From contig JAKSZP010012234.1 of NCBI GenBank assembly GCA_022478985.1, positions 18,825 through 82,824 of the forward strand: a stretch of DNA of 64,000 nucleotides, written 5' to 3'. Source of the DNA: Massospora cicadina (taxonomy: Eukaryota; Entomophthoromycota; Entomophthoromycetes; Entomophthorales; Entomophthoraceae). Each line of letters opens with the position of its first letter. Positions within the stretch are counted from its first letter, which is position 1. Made by a program: the position numbers and the translations under genes. This document shows positions 43,861 through 54,124 of this stretch, piece after piece. The notes beneath the pieces were generated by a model. That model was given only the letters and a program-made list of their open reading frames with translations, was not told where the DNA came from and searched no databases.

Positions 43861-45330
43861 ATGCAGCCTGCAGGCTTCATCAACTTCTGCCCCTTCAAGA
43901 AGGTATTTTGATCCCAGCTTCTCAAGTGAAGCTGATGCTGCAATAGCAGATACTATCCCCCTGGTGTTCTAAAGCACCCCCTCCCAACTAATCATACCTG
44001 TTGCCCACTGAACCACTCTTATGTTTCAGTTCATGGGTTTCCTTACCCATATACCACCTGAAATTTTACATAATGAGATCATTGCTGGATTATTGAATTA
44101 CAGTTTAAATCCTATACTGCAATCTTTGGTTCCCAATGGAGCCACCTGCCTCACAGGCCCCCGCGCCTTTGCGACTATTCATCCAGAATCAACAGAATCG
44201 CCCTCTCAAACAACTCATACCATTATTCCCTCTGCCCCTGAACATTAATATGGGCTTGAGTGGATGTAGAGCGCTCCATCTTCCCTACCTGTTTTGAACT
44301 GGACCATTCAAAATGGCGCTGTCCCTCAATCACCCATGCCGTGGAATAAATACCTGACTTTTGCACAATGATCCCATAGTTGATCAATTACATTTTTTGA
44401 ATCTGGTAATAATTCTCCCTCACCTCAAGGTGGTAGCTACAGCAATTACTGAATCAACCAAAAAAAAGCCTCAACAAACTTTTCTTCTAAACCCATAATC
44501 AGGAGTCAGAATGGACTGCAGTAAATTCTAAAGCATCTTCCCAGCCACCCTCCAAAGATCACCCATATGCAAATAACCCAATCAAATTCAATCAAAAATA
44601 CATGGGATTAATTTGTTGAGGTTGATAAATTAGGCGAGCTTATTCCTAAAGCCAAATGTCTGGGCATCTTCCAATCAAAATAACCCTCAATATTGAATAC
44701 ATGGTCCAATCTTCAAAGCGCCGTTATATGCCTTTCCCTGATACTGCCCAATTCAAAAGTGACCATCAACTAGCTGAAGAAGCAGTTGCCACCCTAGAAT
44801 GTTGCCCAACCTATAAAGCCATTTCAAAATCAGTCTCAGTACTGGCTGCGGGCTGCCACCTCCTATCATCCTAGTACCATGCTCCAAAAACCTAAAAAAG
44901 AACATCTCTGCTACTATCACGTGGCGCATACAGCGGTTCAAAAAGTTGCAGCATTCGCAAAGGTCAGCCCAAAGACCTGCATTACCTGCAAAAACCTTGC
45001 AACCATCGTCACCCTACTTAAAGTACGCAATTAGGCTGAGAAAGCCCTTACAACTTATATTACCATTCTCTTCATTGCACATATTGAGTTGCAAGCACCT
45101 CTCTGTTATCATGACCTAAAGTCATTGATGCGTCCAAAGCAATGCTCTAAGATTCGTGATTCTACATGTCCTCACCAGATGAGGAAAAGAGCCTCCCAAT
45201 TCCCCTTCGCCCTCCACCATGAGTGTGTAGTGGTTTCTGATTCTGACTTGGTTGGTGTGATTTGCTTTGATTTTGTTTCAGTGTGAATAAATTCATCTGA
45301 GTCATTTTGACTCGTTGGAATCTGCGAGCT
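43861..45330 (+). mobile_element. Element X2, second copy of the ORF1-only family
   Basis: It aligns with X1 in the same order: GFINFCPFKK followed by FDPSFSSEADAA in a shifted frame (43,877-43,960), the second domain at 44,021-44,248 (FLTHIPPEILHNEIIAGLLN against LPSHLPPQVLYDQLVMGLMA), SDHQLAEEAVATLECCPTYK (44,757-44,815) against SDHQLALALVASPQCPTLRN, and a closely matching end (plus-strand ttcgccctccaccatgagtg against tcgccctctgccatggtggg). It is more decayed than X1, and the Pro-rich N-terminus and knuckle are not readable. Confidence 0.6.
44021..45285 (+). pseudogene. X2 ORF1-like protein (broken)
   Basis: Best-preserved parts are 44,021-44,248 and 44,656-44,874. The C-terminal unknown region is retained (SDHQLAEEAVATLECCPTYK; AEKALTTYITILFIAHIELQ against ARKEAVVLVAAFVEALYRAN in X1). 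Retention of this region in both copies suggests that it was part of the ancestral protein rather than chance sequence. Multiple stops and frameshifts. Confidence 0.55.
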
Positions 45331-46151
45331 TGGATGTTTGCTCGCTTCTGCTTCCTGATTTCAGCTGCACAGATTCTTGACCACTTGCGTTAATTGATTG
45401 TAGATAGATAAATTGAAGTAGTAATTTTATTAAGACTATTACTAAAGTCGATTGCCCAAAAGTCAAATTGAGTAAATGGGAAAACGTTATTCAGGTGCTT
45501 CTTTGTCTAGAAAATATGTTTTATCTGGTAAGTAACAGTTCCCTAATCTCTTCACGCAATCCAAGTGTAGAATTAATAAAACACTAAGATTATCCAATCC
45601 TTGCACTCTTATCCCAAATTTATTGCTATACAATCAATGTATAAACAACTAAGGTATTATCAAGTTTGAATCTAACTTTGTTAGGGAATATTTGGGGGTT
45701 ATGATAAAATTAACGCACAACCTTTCAGCTGTCCGCTGTGACTTATTTGATCTACTATATTGGATTGACCCTCATGTTTTAGGCACCAAAACTCTTTGTT
45801 TATCCTTACCTTGATTTTCTTAGATAACATAATCATCATGGTTTGGGAAAATTTATTGGTGGCAGGAACTCAATACTGATTGATTTGTTATGCTGGCCAA
45901 TGATCTTTCTACTGTTTGTCACAACATTAAAACCCCTAGGTAGTTTCTGAGAGCTCCCCATCCATTCAGTTCTGAACAATTTCCCATAATAAATCAAAGA
46001 TTGGGATTTGTTCCCTCATTGATAATGCTTAATATAGTTGGGATGATCCTCAACAATAATATCTTTAGTTGGTGACCATTGTTGAGATATTCAATTGTCA
46101 CAGTGCAATAGTTTGTCTATCAGGTGTTGTTCACTCATTGAATTTTTGCTC
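45331..46151. other. Unassigned AT-rich region left of T4
   Basis: No frame or motif. Near 46,033 it holds ttgggatgatcctcaac, an imperfect palindrome also found at about 52,110 and 56,473. This is the left flank of the T4 insertion site. Confidence 0.4.
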
Positions 46152-46156
46152 AATAT
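46152..46156. repeat. Target-site duplication of T4, left copy (aatat)
   Basis: aatat directly before the LTR TG; repeated at 52,100-52,104 directly after the LTR CA. Confidence 0.85.
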
Positions 46157-46659
46157 TGTCGCAATTCTGATATGACTGGATTATAAGCCCAAAACTTATT
46201 ATTGTAGAATGGATGAAATCCGCTGAGTTGTTTTGAGTATGATTAGTATGAGCATGCTTTAAAAATGAGACAATATTGGGTTGCTGGTAAATTGGTAAAA
46301 TTGGGTGATTGTGAATTAACAAATGAAGAATTGGCGGAACCAATGAGATACAGCAAAGTGAATTACTAAGCTATGAAAGTGATACAATCTGAAGTTGCTA
46401 TGATACAAGCGAGATGAGATGATCAAGGAAGGTTAGGTAGTTTTTAGTTTTAGAGTGGGTGACACAGTGATAATCAGATGTGTTTTAGTAATAAATAAAG
46501 AAGTATAGTGGGGGCAAGTGCTCCATATTATTAATAAAAGTTTATTTCTGTTGTTACAAGGGCAACGATCCTCATATTGTTGGTCCTATTGCTCAGTGGG
46601 TCAAACCCTGTGCAATTATGTTTACGGCTTATCTCAACAGAAACGCCAATTTTATAACA
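46157..46659 (+). repeat. 5' LTR of T4 (503 bp)
   Basis: TGTCGCAATTCTGATATGAC...CAATTTTATAACA. Paired with 51,600-52,099 along its full length. Contains aataaataaagaagtatagtg, a plausible polyadenylation region. Confidence 0.95.
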
Positions 46660-46660
46660 G

Positions 46661-46675
46661 TGGTGCTCACTACAG
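46661..46675 (+). other. Primer binding site of T4
   Basis: tggtgctcactacag, one base after the LTR; the same 15 bases are in T1. Confidence 0.8.
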
Positions 46676-46700
46676 GGAGCCCATTGACCAATAACAATAC

Positions 46701-47940
46701 AATGGAAACTCAGCTGCCGGCTATGTTGCGTCCAGGTTGTTTTAATAAGAAATCTGCACAAAATGCTGGACCTGTTGTATACAAGGAGTTGAGACTCGCA
46801 TTAGATAATGTGCTCAAAAGGCAAGATGAGTTGCTTCAGAAGGTTTACAGTGATAAGATGCCACCATATGATCACAAAGGAAAAATTCATAGGTTTTTTT
46901 ACTGATTTGAGTTTTTGAGCTGAAGGTACTTCAAATTGATGGAGGGCGAAACTATTGCTCTCCTCTTTGGATGTTGGGAGTGCTGATCAAGTCATTTGTT
47001 ACCTCTCATCTAGTTCCATTTCATACCATGAATTTTAGGGTGACAGTGTTGCTGTTGTTTGGCAGAACTGCAAAAATGTCGCAGCAAAAATTGAGTTTTT
47101 AACCATTGAATTTCAACCTAATGAGACCCTCACTGCATTTTCTGATTGATTATCAGCCAAAGCCCATGTGCTAATTGGGTAGGATATTTAACTGAATGTT
47201 ACATATTCATAGCGTTGACCACTGCTGTGAAACCATATTGTGAGCTTTTTAATGCCTTTCTCTATATTTAGAGGTTGACGTACCCTTGCTTAAATTTGTC
47301 TAAATTCTACGCCATCTATCCACTACCTTCCCTCCACCCAATATAGAGTGGAAACCTAGAGCCTCCGCTGCTGGATTTACTTATTCAAAGGAATTATCTC
47401 TCCCTGTTCAGCGTCCATTTGGCATCCCCTGGCCTTATCATCTATACACGCCTCACTTCCAATCCATTTGCCAACAGCAGCTCACCTATTGGGAGGAGCC
47501 AGGTTACACTGTTTGATTCCAGCCCAACCTTTGGGGTGGCTCCTTTTACAATAAACAAGGTTGTAGGTCTTATGGGATTAATTGCTTTTCATGTGGTAGC
47601 TCTGGGAACCTGGCTAGAAGTTGTCATAAATGTTGGGCCCAGTATTTACTGCAGGAGCAGTACCACCAGGGAAAACTCAGAGCGGAGTAGAGACGGGACT
47701 CTCTACCTCCGCTATTCTGACCCAAAATGTCCCACTGGAACCTATTCCTGTACCTTCAGTGGAGATTCATCATTATGATGATGCCTTCTCATATCAACAA
47801 CCGGTTGTAGGGCTGAATGTGCTGACACAAACGCAATTCACAGACATGGCGGAAGCAAACTCTCAGGAAGGCCAAAGCCTTATGCTTGTCAAATTTTTGA
47901 TCACCTTTCTACTGATGAACCAGATCCATTTGCTGATGCG
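46701..47940 (+). pseudogene. T4 gag with damaged zinc knuckle
   Basis: It starts METQLPAMLRPGCFNKK at 46,701. PPYDHKGKIHRFF (46,861-46,900) is the family's capsid start, followed by a stop at 46,903. The middle is in mixed frames. The knuckle at 47,583-47,624 reads CFSCGSSGNLARSC, with Asn (AAC) in place of the zinc-binding His. The tail includes EQYHQGK and the VVGLNVLTQTQ segment (47,807-47,838), shared with T1. Confidence 0.8.
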
Positions 47941-47946
47941 CTTATC

Positions 47947-49090
47947 TTGACAGGGGTAAGCGTGGCCCTCCCTGTGGACGCTATTGTTAAAGAATACCAT
48001 AAAGAGGGGAAAAGTATTATAGGCTTCCTTGGAAAAAGAGATCAGTTAAATGTCCATGTTATAAAGCAATTAGATGCATCTTACTATGAGTGTACTTACT
48101 GTGATACTGTCATAGCAAAAACTCAAGTTTGTGCAATAATCAATAAAGGTGCCCCAATCAACATAGTGTCCCAAAGTTGATGGCAAGGCTAGCATTAAAG
48201 CCTGACGTGGAACATCATATGGTGTATGGGACTGCAGGCGCGGAAAGCACATTCCTTGAAGGAGGTACAGCGCACTACCCTTGCAGTTTGGATCAATTGT
48301 CATTGTAGCCCCAGCTATAGTGTTACCAAACAATAACCACGACCTGTTTATCAGAACCACTTTTATGCACCACTTTGGGGCTGTTGTCAATATGACAGCG
48401 GAGACATTTGAAATTATGGGGCAGCGGATCCTGATCTACTTCACTTCCAGCGGAATGCCAAAGGATTCAGTACACATGAGTCACATTAACCTTGCTTACA
48501 GTGATGAAGTGGTTGCAGTTGCTATCATCGATAAAAGAGTAAGACTTGAGCCCTTCCTTACCAAATTCATGAATATCAAGGGCTACTGCTTAGAGCCGCT
48601 GGCCCTATATCTATTCCCTCTGGACACCAAGAAATCGTAAGCACTTAGTTAGAGGTGGAAGTGCCTGCTGGGTTATATGGGGAGGTCATTGGGCCCTATC
48701 AACAATCATGGCTCAAGCCCCACGTGGCCCCTGGCATTAAACTCTCAGGGCATGGGGAGATCAAGGTCTTAGTAGCAAATCTACTGGATAAACCAATGAA
48801 AATCCGCAAAAAACAAATAGTTGCATTCCTCCATTTCATTACATTCGAGGAGGTCAATGGGATTCATAATTTTGGTTCACTGGATGAATTCAGTCTTCCC
48901 GTCAAAACACAGCCCAGCATAATGGCAGTGGTACCGCGTGAAAAGTTAATGAGGTTATCAGATGATCAGAAGGATAAAAAGTGGAAGCCTTATTTCAAAT
49001 TTACAAAGAGATCTTTGCTGTCAATGATCATGATTTGGGTGCACCCAAGGAGTGATCCATCGAGTGGACACTGAGGATCATCCTCCCATC
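47947..49090 (+). pseudogene. T4 protease, DTG changed to NKG, and linker to RT
   Basis: 47,947-48,180 ends CAIINKGAPINIVSQS, where IIDTGAP is expected: the codons at 48,142-48,150 are AAT AAA GGT. 48,281-48,640 continues the protease (LFIRTTFMHHFGAVVNMTAE, matching LIGTAFLRHYGAVIDMTNLT in T1). 48,655-49,074 is the linker (MEVPAGLYGEVIGPYQQSWL), also found in T6 at 60,692-60,886. Confidence 0.85.
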
Positions 49091-49919
49091 AGATCTCAGC
49101 CAATACGCTGATCTAGAGCCGCGAAAAAAGTTATCACAGCAAAAATCGATAAACTGTTGGAGCAAGGAATTCTCAAACCATTGGAGAGCTCATGGGCTTC
49201 CCCTGTCATAATTGTCAAAAAGAAGGATGGTACTAACTGGGTAGTAATCAACTACCGCAAGCTCACCACCATTAAAAAAAGGACTCATATCCCTTGCCAG
49301 GGATTGATTGATGATGCTTTGGAACAATTAGGGAGCTCGTTACTTCTCCACAATGGATTTAATATCTGGCTACAGGAAGATCGAGTTACCTGTGGCAGAA
49401 CAAGAAAAATATGCCATTATCACGTCAAAAGGGCTTTTTCAACTGACACGTATGCCACAAGGGCTGTGTAATGCCCCAGCTACTTTTCAAAGGGAAATGG
49501 ACACTATCCTTAGCAACTTGAAGCTGTCATTCATTCTTGTATACCTTAAAAACATCAACGTTTTCTCCCACACATTTTCTGAGCACCTTAGCCATTTGGA
49601 AGAGGTATTCCACCGGTTGGCTGAGGCCAACATCAAAATCAAGCCCTAGAAATGACATTTTTTCAAGGATCAGCTAGAGTACCTCGGGTTTGTAGTTGAT
49701 GCAACAGGGCTGAGGCCCCAACCAGCAAAGGTGGAGGCCATTCGCAAGATGACTAAACCAAGCAGTAAAAGAGATATACAAGCTTTTCTAGGGATAGTTG
49801 GCTACTATCGTCGCTTCATACCTAATTTAAGCTGTATTGGAGGTCCGTTGTTTGATTTATTAAAAAAGGATGCCACTTTTGAATGGACGGAACACTGTCA
49901 ACGCTCCTTTGATACTCTT
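49091..49919 (+). pseudogene. T4 reverse transcriptase, YxDD changed to YLKN
   Basis: 49,157-49,320 has EQGILKPLESSWASPVIIVK and KKDGTNWVVINYRKL. After a frameshift 49,353-49,649 has GLFQLTRMPQGLCNAPATFQ, then LSFILVYLKNINVF with the catalytic loop at 49,542-49,553: both Asp are lost (AAA, AAC). 49,731-49,919 gives SSKRDIQAFLGIVGYYRRFI and FDLLKKDATFEWTEHCQRSF. The Cys of the usual KPSKCHFF is a TGA. Confidence 0.93.
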
Positions 49920-50594
49920 TGAACAGCGTTGATTAAGGCACTAGTGCTACATTACCCAAATTTTGAAAAGGAAATTATTGTAAGGATGGATGCTTCTCTT
50001 TCCGCTGTGGGGGCAGTTCTGTCTCAAAAAGATGATGAGGGGGAGAAGCACCCAGTGGCGTATTGCAGTTGAAGTCTGAATAGCCATGAATGAAATTATA
50101 CTGTGACTGAGCGAGAGTGCTTAGCAGTGATTTATGCTTACAAGCAATTTCGAGTATATTTACATGGTGTAAAATTTAAATTTGTAATAGATCACGCCAT
50201 GTTACGCTGGCTGCAGAACCTTAAGGAGCCTGAGGGTCGGCTAGCATGATGGGCCCTTAAACTACAGGCTTGCAATTTCAAGATCCTTCAACAACCAGGA
50301 GCAAAGCACCAAGGTGCTGACTGCTTGTCAAGGCTACCCACTATTGCTGTTACGGCAGATCTGAGCGATATCATGTATGACAAAACGCTTAGTGGAAAAT
50401 ATGATGGTGAGCCGCCTCAAGTCATCAAGGTGTTGAATGAAATGCAAGCCAATACTTTCCAGCAGAATGGAGAGTTGTACAAGCGGATTGGTGATTCCAC
50501 GGTGAATTTTCTACAACCCTCCACGTGGCCTAACATTATCACGAGTGCACATAGGGCAGTTGGGCATGATGGTGTGCACAAGACATTTTAATTA
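49920..50594 (+). pseudogene. T4 RNase H with arginine codons turned to TGA
   Basis: EIIVRMDASLSAVGAVLSQK (catalytic Asp present), HPVAYCS-stop-SLNSHE-stop-NYTVTERECLAV (Glu present), FVIDHAMLRWLQNL (Asp present), EGRLA-stop-WALKLQ and GADCLSRLP. The three stops (50,070, 50,091, 50,247) and the one at 49,920 are all TGA; the three within the domain lie at positions that are Arg in related Ty3/gypsy proteins. Catalytic residues themselves survive in this domain. Confidence 0.9.
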
Positions 50595-51599
50595 TTGCGA
50601 CCTCGGTATTACTGGGAAAGCATGAACTTTGATGTGCTTATTACTATCTCCTCCTGTCACCAAAGCCAAGTGGAAAAGCTGTTTCACCGGAAGATCTCAT
50701 ATCAGTTAGTAAAGCTGCACTTCACTTGGCATACAAATTCCATTGATTTCATCAGCCTTCTGCCAACGGGAGCTAACCAATCCAAGTACATCATGGTGGT
50801 GATTGACCACTTGACCAGGTGGTTTGAGGCAAGGGCTATTCTGGATCTGGGCGCAATTACTGTGGCTAAGTTTATAATGGAATGCATCATTCAGCATCAC
50901 GGCTGCCCACAGTTTATCCTTACCAACAATGGCACTGATTTTACTTCTCACATACTTCCCAAACTCAACGAAATGATGGCCATCCGCGGGGTCCTAGAAA
51001 CTCCATATCACCCCAAGTCCAACGGAATGGTGGAACAGGTCTTTAGGGCCCTGGTGAACATTCTCAGAAAGTTGGTTACTGATAGGCCCTCTGATTGGAG
51101 TACCCTCCTTTCCACCGCGGTAATTGCCTACAACTTTAGATACCATTCTGCCACAGGAAAAAACACATTCCAATTGCTTTATGGACAGCACCCTGCTTTG
51201 CCTGCGCTCCTATATGCTTGTGTAGAAGACACTGGCAGAATGGATCAGCAATGCTATTTGACCACCCTAACAAATATGCCGATTAAATTACAAACTGAAG
51301 TGTATTTGTTAAGTTTAGCCAAGAAAATCAAAATCCAGGCTCCTTATCAGGTATGACGGAGTGGCCTAGCACAGTTCAAAGATGGAATCATGGTTCTATT
51401 CCACAATAAACATAGGTTCGCTCAGAAACACAAGTTGGCCAGTATCTGGATTGGGCCATTTGAGGTTATTGAGAAGACCAGTATAGATGCATGTACTATC
51501 AAAGACCCTGCTAGCTTTGGATCATCAATCAAGTGCATGCAAAGTTTCTATGGACATATAAGCAATAGGAGCCTTATCATCCAGTCAAGGAGGGGGTAA
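50595..51599 (+). pseudogene. T4 integrase, second catalytic Asp lost
   Basis: 253 codons open from 50,595 to 51,356, then a shifted C-terminal domain to 51,599. LRPRYYWESM and SSCHQSQVEK belong to the zinc region. The core has NSIDFISLLPTGANQSKYIM (first Asp), LTNNGTDFTSHIL at 50,922-50,955, where TDNGTDF is expected (second Asp is Asn, AAC at 50,925), and HPKSNGMVEQVFRAL (Glu present). The C-terminal part has RFAQKHKLASIWIGPFEVIE. A TGA at 51,354 separates them. Confidence 0.93.
51586..51599 (+). other. Polypurine tract of T4
   Basis: aaggagggggtaa directly before the 3' LTR; it also encodes the last residues of the integrase frame and its stop. Confidence 0.85.
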
Positions 51600-52099
51600 T
51601 GTCGCGATTCCAATATGACTGAATAATAAGCTCTAAGTCAATATGGTAGAATGGATGAAATCCGCTGAGTTTTTTTGAGCATGATTAATTTGAGAGTGCT
51701 TCAAAATGAGACGATATTGGGTTGCTGGGAAATCGGCCAAATTGAGGATTTTGAATTAACAAATGAAGAATTTTCAGGAACCAATGAGATACGTTAAAGT
51801 GAATTACTAAGCCATGAAAGTGTTGCTATCCAAACTTGCTATGATACAAGCGGGATGAGATGATTGAGAAAGGTTAGGTTGTTAATAATTTTATAGTGGG
51901 CGACACAGAAAGACTCAGCTGTGTTTATTATAATAAATAAAGAAGTATAGTGGGTAAAGTGCTCCATATTAAGAATAAAAGTATATTTCTGTTGTTACAA
52001 GTGCGACAATCCTCATATTGTTGGTCCTATTGTTAAGTGGGTCAAACCCTGTGCAATTTTGTTTACAACGTATCTCAACAGAAACGCCAATTTATAACA
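51600..52099 (+). repeat. 3' LTR of T4 (500 bp)
   Basis: TGTCGCGATTCCAATATGAC...CAATTTATAACA, paired with the 5' LTR; many differences, so the element is not young. Confidence 0.95.
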
Positions 52100-52104
52100 A
52101 ATAT
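52100..52104. repeat. Target-site duplication of T4, right copy (aatat)
   Basis: Same five bases as 46,152-46,156. Confidence 0.85.
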
Positions 52105-54124
52105 CATTGGGGATGATTCCCAACGAATTTAACTAACCTTCAAGTTGGTAACCATAGATGAGATATCTGATTGTAACCACAATTGTCAAATTGTTTAATC
52201 AGTCAATAGGTTGAATAATTTGGTCAACTAAATTACAACATGTCTTTATCTTATTTTATTCTACAAAAGTTTTAGCTCTTTCAAACATTGGTAATGTCTG
52301 TCCCTTAGTCAGCATACCTCAAATAAATTAAAAAATATAATATTACGCATTAAAAGTCATATATAACTTTATAACTTTTTATTGTTTATACTCAGCTCTG
52401 GGATTTTTCCTATGTCACCCCTTGGGGAGGAAGGGTAAATAACTGTAGAAGTAAATATATCATTAAAATTTATTTTGGGATAAACGCTAGCATGGGGTAG
52501 ATCTACATAAAGTCAAGTTTGTTGATTGTAGGCTGAATCTTGAGAGAATCTGACAAGGGAAGAGAAATTGAGATGTCAGTACTTGCCAATAATAATACCA
52601 TAGAATGGGGAGGGAAGGAACAGAACAAAAAAAAGAGTCAGTCAGCAAATAACCCCAAATAATCTTGATATAGTACTAAAGCCAGAAGATTGGTATTGAG
52701 CGCTTGTTTATGGGCTTCATCAAGAACTTTGTACATGTGATCTGGCATTGTGTAAGGGATACTTTGCGGAGGTTGCCAAATCATGCCACAATCAGTGATA
52801 TATTAGGGAAGGTATCAAATAGAAGCACCAGATATTAGGTAGTCATGTAAGGAGAAGATGACATACTGAAGATGATGACTAAAAGCTTCTTGGAGGTGAA
52901 AACATAATGAATGATGGAACTCAGGGGAGGCTTAGCTTTATTGCCTAACTTTGAAAAACTTGGATGGCAAAACAAAGGGCATAGGCAGCAAAGTCTTGAT
53001 TAAGGATGCATGTAAGATTGAAGGGTTTCAGATCTATGAAAAAAATATCATTTACTCAGTTCCTCAATAATGCATAGGGGAGCTCGAAATGTTTTTGATT
53101 TTCAATAGCCAGTTTAGGTGAAAGAACAGCTGGTTTAAAAGATAGCCAAGTCAAAAAAAGAACTCAGGAAGCTAATCAGATCAGGCACAAAATGATTGAT
53201 TAATATTGGGTGACATTGCTTCTGGAGGCTCAATGATAATAGTCAGAGTATTTGTAAAAGGAGCTAAATCTAGGATAGTATCAAAGCCCAATAAGGGAAC
53301 TGATGAGAGAGGGAGAATCAGCTGAGTTTCATTTAAGACGGCTGCTACTCTGGTTTCATTGGGGTTGGATACCGTTTTAATAGTTCAGCAACTGGATGCC
53401 TATCTATGTGTGACTGAAAGTATAAGTCTTAGAGGGACCATAGAAGAGATTTCTTAGTGCAAAATGACTCATCAATTGGAGGAGCTGGGCATCTTCTTAA
53501 AGAAAGATTTTCAAGCTTTTTATAATACCAATAGTTTGAATTCAACATATGAGTTGGATGATAGAGAGGAATAAACTTTTATTTTGGTCAACATTCTTAA
53601 CATTGGTATTAAATAAGCTCTAATTTTGAGTAATTATTATAGGTATTAAAGAAATAAGCTCTAAAAAAGAAAAAAATAAGAATGATTTGGGCAAAAAAAT
53701 ATTAAGAGAAAATAGCAAAAGCGAATATAATTGATCATTCTTAATTTTTTTATGAGATAGATTCAATGATAATGACCTCCTGTTAAGGATGAGGAGGGAG
53801 ATCAGAAAATCAAGTATGCCGGACCAAGATCCTGAATATGACAACAGTTCATACACTCTGTCTCTGGGAAAACCGGCTTTCTTAACTAGAATTACCATAA
53901 GTAAATTGATTAGACTGGAAAAACAGTGGATCATGAGGACCACGCTCTGAGGAGGCAGTAGCAAGGAAGAAAAGGAAGAGAACAGCATGCCAAAGGATGA
54001 CCTTAGAAGTGTATTGTTCAGATAAGCTGTGATCTTCTGGAAACCAAGAAATATTTGACCGATCTGAGGCGGCATTCTCCTGTCTAATTCTATTCTTGCT
54101 GTAAATCTAAGCAAGAGGGGGATG
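52105..54124. other. Unassigned region between T4 and LTR D2, with a fragment of X tail
   Basis: About 52,285-52,345 contains ctgtcccttagtcagcatacctcaaataaatt, the same 3' tail as X1 (10,425-10,461), so it may be a 5'-truncated X copy. The rest shows no RT, gag or integrase motif. By position it may be the 3' internal part of the D1-D2 element. A minus-strand frame lies at 53,620-54,114. Confidence 0.4.
53620..54114 (-). CDS. Antisense open frame with hydrophobic stretches, unknown
   Basis: 164 codons opposite to D2, ending just before the polypurine tract. Leu/Ser-rich with two hydrophobic runs (HCFSSLINLLMVILV and LNIFLPKSFLFFSFLELISL). No recognised domain. Some Ty3/gypsy groups carry antisense or env-like frames between pol and the 3' LTR, but composition alone could explain this one. 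Confidence 0.2.
   Translation of the reverse strand: MLRFTARIELDRRMPPQIGQIFLGFQKITAYLNNTLLRSSFGMLFSSFSSLLLPPQSVVLMIHCFSSLINLLMVILVKKAGFPRDRVYELLSYSGSWSGILDFLISLLILNRRSLSLNLSHKKIKNDQLYSLLLFSLNIFLPKSFLFFSFLELISLIPIIITQN

Larger units (their letters stand above)
46157..52099 (+). mobile_element. Ty3/gypsy element T4, complete with both LTRs
   Basis: 5.94 kb: 5' LTR 46,157-46,659, primer site, gag, protease, RT, RNase H, integrase, polypurine tract, 3' LTR 51,600-52,099, flanked by aatat. This is the best-preserved copy of the T1/T4/T6 family. All domains remain readable, but with frameshifts in gag, protease and RT and several in-frame TGA codons. No chromodomain is seen after integrase. Confidence 0.95.
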
